Origin: UMGS1613 sp045636225
GTDB taxonomy: Bacteria; Bacillota_I; Bacilli_A; RF39; UBA660
DNA length: 31,668 nucleotides
Direction: 5' to 3'
Assembly: GCA_045636225.1 (NCBI GenBank)
Contig: JAZTXB010000126.1
Span: 1-31,668, forward strand
Below, in pieces: positions 25,195 to 31,668 of the stretch. The stretch's first letter is position 1. Each line of letters opens with the position of its first letter. The notes beneath the pieces are model-generated. The model made no database searches. It had not been told where the DNA came from and saw only the letters and a program-made list of their open reading frames with translations. The position numbers and the translations under genes were made by a program.

Positions 25195-25260
25195 TTGTCC
25201 GAAATATCGTACAAATAAATTATCACACATAAAACAATTTTTGTCAAGATATTCGGACAA
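25195..25260. promoter_or_regulatory. Operator-like inverted repeat around the ATPase promoter
   Basis: Arms TTGTCCGAAATATC (25195-25208) and GATATTCGGACAA (25248-25260) face each other, identical except for one A/T. One touches the -35 of the leftward promoter and lies next to the rightward -35; the other lies just downstream of the leftward -10. They are likely sites for the XRE repressor encoded at 25332. Confidence 0.6.
25219..25247 (-). promoter_or_regulatory. Leftward promoter of the AAA ATPase gene
   Basis: On the minus strand, perfect TTGACA (25247-25242), 17-base spacer, GATAAT (25224-25219). This is the strongest promoter in the mobile region. Confidence 0.75.
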
Positions 25261-25264
25261 AATA

Positions 25265-25293
25265 TTTACAAATTTTTTTAAAAGTGATAAAAT
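25265..25293 (+). promoter_or_regulatory. Rightward promoter of the XRE repressor gene
   Basis: TTTACA (25265-25270), 17-base spacer, TAAAAT (25288-25293), weaker than the divergent leftward promoter. AGAGGA lies before ATG 25332. Confidence 0.55.
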
Positions 25294-25331
25294 TAAGTTA
25301 TAGATGTTATTAAAAATGAAAAGAGGATAAT

Positions 25332-25847
25332 ATGAGTGCTAATGAATTAAAAATAATGATAGAAAATGGATGCCTAGAAAAAGGTTATTCACAAAGAGAT
25401 TTATCTAAAAAAATAGGAGTAAGTCATAGTACATTAAATGATATAGTAAATGCTAAAATAAAGAAAATAGATGTAGATATCCTAAGAAGAATAGCTGAAG
25501 AGTTAGATTTGTCTTTAACAAAAATGTTAAGAGCAGCAGGATATAGTGAAATTGCTCTAATGTTTGAAAAGAGAAAAACTAGATCATCTAAAGATTATGA
25601 ACAATTATTAGATGAATTTAAGGAGTTTCGGACAGATGTTTTAGTATGGGAAGCAAAGAAAAGAGATAAACTTTCTAAGATAATGAATGATTTAAGAATT
25701 ATTACTTTTCATATAACGAAAATACAAAGAGGGATGGCTAAAGAAGGTTATACTTTAGAAAATATTAAAGAAGAAATAGAAAAATCACTTGATGATTTGG
25801 AACCTCTTCTTAGGAAGTATGATTATAATAAATTACCACGTGAATAA
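25332..25847 (+). CDS. XRE-family repressor of the element
   Basis: 171 residues. A Cro/CI-type helix-turn-helix fills the first ~65 residues (GYSQRDLSKKIGVSHSTLNDIVNAKIKKIDVDILRRIAEEL). The rest is a charged helical region (~80-165) with no protease or peptidase domain, so it is not a self-cleaving CI repressor. It is divergent from the AAA ATPase gene and separated from it by a pair of operator-like arms, which is the classic layout of a lysogeny-type switch. The helicase module follows without a clear terminator. Confidence 0.82.
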   Translation: MSANELKIMIENGCLEKGYSQRDLSKKIGVSHSTLNDIVNAKIKKIDVDILRRIAEELDLSLTKMLRAAGYSEIALMFEKRKTRSSKDYEQLLDEFKEFRTDVLVWEAKKRDKLSKIMNDLRIITFHITKIQRGMAKEGYTLENIKEEIEKSLDDLEPLLRKYDYNKLPRE

Positions 25848-25878
25848 TAGTTTTTTTAGTATGATTAGGAGATTTTAG

Positions 25879-26277
25879 ATGATTACAGTAGTTGCAGCTT
25901 TAATAGAAAAAGATGGAAAATATTTAATAGCAAGAAGGTCAACTGGTTCTGAAGATGTACTTGGGAAATGGGAATTTCCCGGAGGAAAAGTAGAAAAAGA
26001 AGAATCTGAGGAGCAAGCTATTAAAAGAGAAATTAAAGAAGAATTTGAAATGAATATTCAACCTATTAGATTTTTAACTAATAATGTGTGTGAGTATCCA
26101 ACAAAAACAATTGATTTAAGATTATATGAGTGTAAGTATTTGTCAGGTGAATTTCATTTGCATGATCATTCAGAATATAAATTTGTTGATAAACAAGATA
26201 TTATAAATTTTGATTTATGTCCTGCTGATATTCCTTTAGCAGAATATGTAGGAAACATAAAAACATTAAGAAGGTGA
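25879..26277 (+). CDS. MutT-like Nudix hydrolase
   Basis: 132 residues. A complete Nudix box is visible from Gly36 through Glu55 (GGKVEKEESEEQAIKREIKEE: Gly36, Glu42, Arg50, Glu51, Glu54 and Glu55), preceded by the WEFPGG signature of MutT-type (deoxy)nucleoside triphosphate pyrophosphohydrolases. It would hydrolyse an NTP or modified dNTP to the monophosphate. Only three bases separate it from the helicase gene, and the helicase ribosome site (AAGGTGAAG) overlaps its stop codon, so both are made together. A genuine housekeeping role (8-oxo-dGTP cleaning) is less likely here than a defence role, by context. Confidence 0.85.
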   Translation: MITVVAALIEKDGKYLIARRSTGSEDVLGKWEFPGGKVEKEESEEQAIKREIKEEFEMNIQPIRFLTNNVCEYPTKTIDLRLYECKYLSGEFHLHDHSEYKFVDKQDIINFDLCPADIPLAEYVGNIKTLRR

Positions 26278-26280
26278 AGT

Positions 26281-29055
26281 ATGAAAGATTTATTTTTAAC
26301 TAATTATTCAGATTTATCATTTTTAGATAGAATAAAAAATTGTTTTAAAAAATGTAATTCTTTTACTTTGTCTGTTAGTTTTATAAAAAAAGCAGGTCTA
26401 ATATTATTCCAAAGAGAAATTGAAGAAGCATTAGAAAGAGGAGCAAAAGGCAGAATAATTACTTCTACTTATCAGAATTTCACTGATATAGCTTCATTAA
26501 GAGATTTTTTATCTTGGCAAAATAAATATGAGAATTTTGAATGTCATCTTGATATGAATTGTTTTGATGAAAATGGATTTCACTCAAAAGGGTATTTGTT
26601 TGAATATGATGATTCAATTGAAATAATAGTAGGTTCGTCTAATATTACTAGATTTGCATTATTAAAAAATATTGAATGGAATATTTCGTTAATATCAAGA
26701 GATAGTATTGATTCATATAACGAAGCTATAAAAAATTTTGAATACTTATGGGATAGGACTTTTAAATTAAGTGAAGATATTATAAAAAAATATATGTTTG
26801 TATTAGATTATGCTATTGAAAAATGGGATATGGATTATATTAATCCTATGACTCAAAACATAGTTCCTAATTCAATGCAAAGAAAAGCGTTAAAAGAATT
26901 AATAAGATATAGAGATACAGGTATTAAAAGAGCTTTAATAATAAGTGCAACAGGATCAGGAAAAACATATTTAGCTGCTTTTGATGCAAGAAATTTTAAT
27001 GCTAAAAGAGTTTTGTTTGTTGTTCATAGAGAGACTATTTTAAAAGATGCAAGAAGAACATTCATGAATGTATTTGGTGCTGAAAAAACATGTGGATTAT
27101 ATACAGGTAATTCAAAAGATCTAGATTGTGATTTTGTATTTGCATCAAGTTCAATGTTAGCAAGACATTTATCAGAATTTGATAAAAATGAATTTGATTA
27201 TATATGTTATGATGAGGTTCATCATATAGTTGCTAAATGTGGTAAAAAGATTTTAAATTATTTTAATCCTGAATTTTTATTAGGATTAACTGCAACGCCA
27301 GAGAGAATGGATAATCAAGATATATTTGAATTATTTGAACAAAATGTTCCATTTGAATTGAGACTTAGAGATGCTATAAATAATGATTTAGTAGTTCCTT
27401 TCCATTATTATGGAATAAGAGATGAATTAATTAATTATGGTGAAGATGATAAAAATAAAGTATCTAAAAATGTTGCAGAATCAGACAATGTTGATTTTAT
27501 AGTAAAAGAAATAGAGAGTCATAAAATAAAAAATGAAAAACTTAAGGCAATAGCTTTTTGTACTAATATAGCTCATTGTATTCTAATGGCAAATGAATTT
27601 GCAATGAGAGGATACTCAGCAGTTGCTTTAACAGGCGAAAATAACACTGGTGAAAGAATTAAAGCATTTAATGATTTACAAGACGAAACTAATGAATTAG
27701 AAATAATTTGCACAGTAGATATATTAAATGAGGGAGTAGATATACCAGCTGTGAATATGGTTTTATTTTTAAGACCAACAGAGAGTTCAACTATCTTTTT
27801 ACAACAATTGGGTAGAGGGTTAAGAAAATATCAAAATAAGAAATATTTAACTGTTTTAGATTTTATTGGTAATGATTATAATAGATCAGTACAAATAGCT
27901 TTAGCTCTTGGTACTTTAGGAAAAACAACATATACTGAGAAGGCATATTTAAAAAATCTAATAGAATCTGATTATAAAACTTTAAGTATTCCTAATGTTG
28001 AAATTCATATTGATGAATTGTCTAAAAAAGAAATAATAAAATTTATTGATCAAGAAAATTTTAATAAAAAAACTTTCCTAAAGAAAGATTACGAGAATTT
28101 TAAGAAATATCTAAATAAAGATGATATACCAACCCATATGGATTATTTAGAATCTGAAATAGCTCCAGATCTTAATAGGTTTATAAAATGTAAAATAGGT
28201 GGAAAAAGAGTTAAATCATATTATGAATTTTTAACAATGATAGGCGAAGATAATTTACCAATATTTAATGAAAATGAAATTAATCTTATCAATTCAATAG
28301 AAGAATTGTTGCCTATAGTTAGAGCAGATGAATTTTTAATTATAAATTATTTATTACATCACAATGAAATTAATTTAGAGAAAATAATTGGTTATAATTC
28401 TAGAGTAACAAAAGAAACCTTGAATAATGCAATTGAGTTTTTAACAAATAAAGGAATATTGATAAATAATAATTTAAGCGTTGAAAATATATCTAATATA
28501 AAAAGTTATGTAGAGAATTTAATTAATTATGGAATCAATAGATATGAAATAGAGTTTGGAGATTTTGATGGTAAATATAAATTATATGCTAACTATTCAA
28601 AAGAACAAACAATGACATCGATTAATAGAAAATATACAATGGATATTTTATTAAAGGGAACATACTTTGATACAGAAACAGGAAATACTTATGTATATGT
28701 TGGATTAAAGAAAGATAAAACAGAACAAGAAAGAATGGATTATAAAGATAAATTTATTAGTCCTACGATATTTCAATGGGAATCTGAAAATAATACAACA
28801 GTTGATAATAGTATAGGTATTAAATTAAAGAATACAAAAAATGTATATTTATTTGTTAGAAAGATGGATGATGAAGATAATATTATTCTTCCGTTTACAT
28901 ACTTTGGAACAGGTAAATTTACTAATATGAGAGAGTCTCAAGTTGTAGATCAAAAAACAAAAGCCGTTTATAAAACTTTATTATTTGATATATTATTAGA
29001 TAATTCTGTTCCAGAAGAATATTTTGTGGATTTTGAAATTCCTAATGACATATAA
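26281..29055 (+). CDS. PLD-like/superfamily 2 helicase/DUF3427 protein
   Basis: 924 residues. N-terminal PLD-like nuclease module (~1-165) with HSK (His101, Lys103) and GSSNITRFAL. Helicase core: Walker A ATGSGKT (223-229), DEVH (311-314), TATP (337-340), motif V DILNEGVDIP and motif VI QQLGRGLRK. The C-terminal ~300 residues end in a DUF3427-type domain (MDILLKGTYFDTETGNTYVYVG and the last ~100 residues). This protein type is common in defence islands, often beside a Nudix gene as here. It probably translocates on DNA or RNA and cuts it. It is a different branch from the Dnd helicase at 9074, although both join PLD and SF2 parts. Confidence 0.88.
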   Translation: MKDLFLTNYSDLSFLDRIKNCFKKCNSFTLSVSFIKKAGLILFQREIEEALERGAKGRIITSTYQNFTDIASLRDFLSWQNKYENFECHLDMNCFDENGFHSKGYLFEYDDSIEIIVGSSNITRFALLKNIEWNISLISRDSIDSYNEAIKNFEYLWDRTFKLSEDIIKKYMFVLDYAIEKWDMDYINPMTQNIVPNSMQRKALKELIRYRDTGIKRALIISATGSGKTYLAAFDARNFNAKRVLFVVHRETILKDARRTFMNVFGAEKTCGLYTGNSKDLDCDFVFASSSMLARHLSEFDKNEFDYICYDEVHHIVAKCGKKILNYFNPEFLLGLTATPERMDNQDIFELFEQNVPFELRLRDAINNDLVVPFHYYGIRDELINYGEDDKNKVSKNVAESDNVDFIVKEIESHKIKNEKLKAIAFCTNIAHCILMANEFAMRGYSAVALTGENNTGERIKAFNDLQDETNELEIICTVDILNEGVDIPAVNMVLFLRPTESSTIFLQQLGRGLRKYQNKKYLTVLDFIGNDYNRSVQIALALGTLGKTTYTEKAYLKNLIESDYKTLSIPNVEIHIDELSKKEIIKFIDQENFNKKTFLKKDYENFKKYLNKDDIPTHMDYLESEIAPDLNRFIKCKIGGKRVKSYYEFLTMIGEDNLPIFNENEINLINSIEELLPIVRADEFLIINYLLHHNEINLEKIIGYNSRVTKETLNNAIEFLTNKGILINNNLSVENISNIKSYVENLINYGINRYEIEFGDFDGKYKLYANYSKEQTMTSINRKYTMDILLKGTYFDTETGNTYVYVGLKKDKTEQERMDYKDKFISPTIFQWESENNTTVDNSIGIKLKNTKNVYLFVRKMDDEDNIILPFTYFGTGKFTNMRESQVVDQKTKAVYKTLLFDILLDNSVPEEYFVDFEIPNDI

Positions 29056-29081
29056 AAAAGCGATTGAATTAATCGCTTTTT
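29055..29081 (+). terminator. Intrinsic terminator after the helicase gene
   Basis: AAAAGCGATT (29056-29065), loop GAATT, AATCGCTTTT (29071-29080), then T. Confidence 0.85.
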
Positions 29082-29091
29082 GTAGTATAAT
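29064..29091 (+). promoter_or_regulatory. Promoter overlapping the terminator, for the zinc-ribbon/KAP pair
   Basis: TTGAAT (29064-29069), 16-base spacer, perfect TATAAT (29086-29091). The -35 lies in the loop and right stem of the preceding terminator. Confidence 0.5.
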
Positions 29092-29166
29092 ATATAATTA
29101 AATTGAAGTATATGTTTTTACGAATATTAATAAAAAATAGAAAAATTAAATATTATGGAGGGTACT

Positions 29167-29364
29167 ATGTATAAAAGCAGGAGTGAAACAGTTTCAAATA
29201 GGATTAAATGCAAAAATTGTGGAGATATAATTGAATCAAAAAATATATATGATTTTAAAAGATGTTCTTGTTGTAAAATAGCAGTAGATGGTGGTAAAGA
29301 ATACTTAAGAATAATAGGCAATAAAAGCGATTATATTGAGCTAGATAAAAAGAAAGTGATGTGA
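29167..29364 (+). CDS. Small zinc-ribbon protein (DUF7695-like)
   Basis: 65 residues from ATG 29167, which follows GGAGGG by four bases; the ATG at 29155 overlaps that ribosome site and is rejected. Cysteines in KCKNCGDIIES and KRCSCC form a four-cysteine zinc ribbon, followed by the conserved AVDGGKEYLRIIGN segment. I recall this family as small zinc-ribbon proteins common in phages and mobile elements of Bacillota. Its stop lies seven bases before the KAP ATPase gene, so the two are co-transcribed. Confidence 0.72.
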   Translation: MYKSRSETVSNRIKCKNCGDIIESKNIYDFKRCSCCKIAVDGGKEYLRIIGNKSDYIELDKKKVM

Positions 29365-29371
29365 AATAAAT

Positions 29372-31668
29372 ATGTTAAAATCAAGGTATGAAAATTTTTC
29401 TTTTGAAAATTTGGATTTAAGACAAAAAGATTATTTAGATAATTTAATATATTCAACAGATTTATCAAAAAAAATAAAAGAATATTTTGAATCACAAAAA
29501 AATACTCCATTATATATAGCAGTAACAGGTTCATGGGGTTCTGGTAAATCAACAGTTGTTAATACATCTATAAAGATTATTGAAGAAGAAATGAAAGTTA
29601 AGGTATTTAAATACGATGCTTGGAAATATGAAGGAGATAGTTTTAGAAGAACATTTACTAGAAATATTTTGGATAACTCGGGATTAAAACAAAACACTAA
29701 AGAATATAAAGAATTTTACAATAGATTATATGATGATAGAAGTATTGAAACTGAGTCATTAGATGGTGTTTCAGAAATATCTGAACATAATTCTACTACA
29801 TTTTCTTATAAAACGTTATTAATAATATTGGCTATTAGTGTTTTATTATTTTTAGTTATAGCTATTTTTTTTCAAGAAGATATCCTTTCACAATATAACA
29901 CGTTTGTAGCTATTATAGGATTAGTTGGAGGAACACCGGCACTCATAAGATTTTTAGTAGGGTCTCTAAAAAAATATATGAGCGTAAAAAAAACATATAT
30001 TTTTCAAAAATTATTTTCTCCAGAACAATTTTATGATACAGTTAAAGATATATTAAAAAAGGTTAGTGAAACAAATAAAATAATATTAATTGATAATATA
30101 GATAGATGTAATATTGATGAGTTTAAGCAAACAATTGCTTCAATAAAAGGCTTTTTTGACACAGATGGAAAAATAGTATATATAATTCCGTTCGATACTG
30201 AACAATTTTCTTTAGCCTTCAATAATGAATATAATAGTTATTCAGAAAAAGTATTTGATTTTACTATTGATATAAAAGAAAAATCTCAAAAAAATATTAT
30301 AGAATTTATGGATAAACTATTGGAATCAGAAAAAGAATATATGGATATTTTTACAACAGAAACAATAGATATAATAGCTTTATCTGGTTGTAAAACCCCT
30401 CGCCAAATTATTAATATCTGTAATGATTTTGTTAATGAATATAATATATTCGTTGAAAAAAATAATATTAAAGTAGTTAATTTAAGCAGGGATCATTTAA
30501 GTTATTTAATGAAATATACAATATTGAAGAGATATTATAATGAATTATTTAAAAAAGTCCATACAAATATTGATATAATTAAGCGATTAGAAAAACACGC
30601 ATCAAGAAGAGATTTATTTGATAATATAAAAAAAGATTATCCTTGGATATCTTATGAAGCTTATACATTTTTAAGAAAAACAGCAAATACAAATCCGATA
30701 AATTATGATTATTTTTATTCAAGTCAATCTAAAGATGATTTTGATATAGATGATGAAATTTTAAATTATATACAATTAGAAGATTATTCTAAAATAGAAG
30801 AAAAAATAACTGAAAGTCAAATACAAAAAGAGCAAATAATTTGCTATCTCAAAAAAAGAATTATCTATGAAAAGAATAGAAATTCATGGAAATTCGGTAT
30901 TGCACCAAAAATTAGATTAATAATGTATTTAACTAAAAAAGAAAAATTGTCGATACAAGAAATAAATAATAATTTTGGTTTTATACTTCGTGATGATGAT
31001 TTTTATAAAAAAATTATTTACACAAGGGAGATAAAATTAGAAGAGACTATAGATTTTATAAATATTATTTCACTAAAGAATTTTAAGAAAGATAAATTAG
31101 CAATTAAATTATATGATGCGTTAAAAGACGGCCATATTATATGTGATGAAAGTGAAAAATATGAAGTTGCTTCTAAAATATTAAGTAAATTAAAATTAGA
31201 ATCTCTTGATGAGGAACAACAATTATATTTTCAAAAACACATGGATTATTTAATTGGTAAGCATCTTTTTTCAAATGTTACTCATATAGAAATATTAAAA
31301 TCAAGTATTAACAAGTACATAACTTTGGATCAAATAAAAAAAATGTTAGATATTTCAAATTCTAATGATGTAAATTGTTTTAATTTCTTAACTGATTTAG
31401 TAAATGTGGGTTATAAAGTATCTAATGATCAAGATTTGATTAACAGATATATAAATTTTATAAATAGAATACAAACTTTCCCAAAGCAAAAAAGTTTTTA
31501 TGATAAATTGTTTAAATTACTTGATGAAAATAAAAATAACGATCAATGGATTAAATCAATCAACAATATCAGAATTACTTCTATTCAAGATGAATTTTTA
31601 GATTTTAATTCAATTAATATAATATTTAATATATTTAAAGACAATAATTTTACAAATTTCAAAAATAT
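29372..31668 (+). CDS. KAP-family P-loop NTPase with two membrane helices (runs off the window)
   Basis: The frame is open from ATG 29372 to the last base, 765 codons with no stop, so the 3' end lies outside the window. Walker A GSWGSGKST is near residue 55. About residues 150-195 hold two hydrophobic helices (KTLLIILAISVLLFLVIAIF and FVAIIGLVGGTPALIRFLV) inserted in the NTPase domain, as typical of the KAP family. Walker B is IILIDNIDRC (~235), followed by IPFDTEQF and CKTPRQIINICNDF, the latter a likely arginine/sensor segment. KAP NTPases occur at membranes and are frequent in prophages and defence islands. The C-terminal ~350 residues are helical with no domain I recognise. Confidence 0.82.
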   Translation, partial: MLKSRYENFSFENLDLRQKDYLDNLIYSTDLSKKIKEYFESQKNTPLYIAVTGSWGSGKSTVVNTSIKIIEEEMKVKVFKYDAWKYEGDSFRRTFTRNILDNSGLKQNTKEYKEFYNRLYDDRSIETESLDGVSEISEHNSTTFSYKTLLIILAISVLLFLVIAIFFQEDILSQYNTFVAIIGLVGGTPALIRFLVGSLKKYMSVKKTYIFQKLFSPEQFYDTVKDILKKVSETNKIILIDNIDRCNIDEFKQTIASIKGFFDTDGKIVYIIPFDTEQFSLAFNNEYNSYSEKVFDFTIDIKEKSQKNIIEFMDKLLESEKEYMDIFTTETIDIIALSGCKTPRQIINICNDFVNEYNIFVEKNNIKVVNLSRDHLSYLMKYTILKRYYNELFKKVHTNIDIIKRLEKHASRRDLFDNIKKDYPWISYEAYTFLRKTANTNPINYDYFYSSQSKDDFDIDDEILNYIQLEDYSKIEEKITESQIQKEQIICYLKKRIIYEKNRNSWKFGIAPKIRLIMYLTKKEKLSIQEINNNFGFILRDDDFYKKIIYTREIKLEETIDFINIISLKNFKKDKLAIKLYDALKDGHIICDESEKYEVASKILSKLKLESLDEEQQLYFQKHMDYLIGKHLFSNVTHIEILKSSINKYITLDQIKKMLDISNSNDVNCFNFLTDLVNVGYKVSNDQDLINRYINFINRIQTFPKQKSFYDKLFKLLDENKNNDQWIKSINNIRITSIQDEFLDFNSINIIFNIFKDNNFTNFKN

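Noticed and set aside
25180..25260. Longer AAA ATPase starting at TTG 25260
   Set aside because: That segment contains the TTGACA/GATAAT promoter and operator arms; TTG 25179 has a perfect ribosome site.
25620..25640. Third operator site inside the repressor gene (TTCGGACA)
   Set aside because: Eight matching bases within coding sequence, without the rest of the arm; may be chance.
1..31668. Mycoplasma-type code (TGA read as Trp)
   Set aside because: TGA ends several well-defined genes at the expected place (2508-2510, 5184-5186, 7404-7406, 26275-26277, 29362-29364), and tryptophans are encoded by TGG.
1..31668. CRISPR array, tRNA or rRNA genes
   Set aside because: No regularly spaced direct repeats and no GC-rich cloverleaf or rRNA segments were seen on either strand.

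Overview
The window is very AT-rich DNA from a low-GC Gram-positive bacterium (Bacillota). Codon choice is strongly A/T-ending. TTGACA/TATAAT promoters and AGGAGG ribosome sites are clear, lipoproteins carry a lipobox, and short hairpin-plus-T-run terminators often start inside the stop codon of the gene they follow. TGA is a normal stop (for example at 2508-2510, 5184-5186 and 29362-29364), so this is the standard bacterial code, not the Mycoplasma code. I cannot name the genus; an uncultured gut Bacilli or Clostridia is my inference.

Positions 1-8400 look like ordinary chromosome: the 3' end of a UvrD-type helicase gene, a membrane-anchored glucosaminidase, an acidic protein of unknown function, a PMCA-type calcium P-ATPase, and two lipoproteins, one with a 33-residue repeat. 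These are followed by an Abi_2/AbiD-F HEPN protein whose stop overlaps the start of a membrane-anchored HtrA-like protease. A small gene with a one-base frame break at a poly-A run (8425-8969) leads into the accessory part.

Positions 9028-18877 form one tightly packed eight-gene operon for DNA phosphorothioation (Dnd). The sulfur-modification genes dndC, dndD, dndE and a cysteine desulfurase lie at the 3' end. Ahead of them, in the same transcription unit, is a non-standard partner module: a PLD-nuclease/SF2 helicase, a 57-residue protein, a second DndD-like SMC-type ATPase and a 167-residue protein. No DndB and no recognisable DndF/G/H are present. The partner genes are probably the restriction arm that reads the sulfur mark.

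Positions 18910-25850 look mobile. A cell-wall amidase gene is cut off halfway, followed by a BRO-N/DinD-like protein, a transglutaminase-fold protein, a TIR plus caspase-like pair matching type IV Thoeris (preceded by a hairpin leader), a large serine recombinase, a 39-residue ORF, a RepA-like AAA ATPase and a divergent XRE repressor. Two operator-like arms flank the promoter of the ATPase gene.

Positions 25879-31668 carry more likely defence cargo: a Nudix hydrolase with a PLD/SF2-helicase/DUF3427 protein downstream of the repressor, then a small zinc-ribbon protein with a membrane KAP-family NTPase that runs off the window. Overall this is a defence island built on or beside an integrative element, with at least four distinct defence-type modules within about 25 kb.
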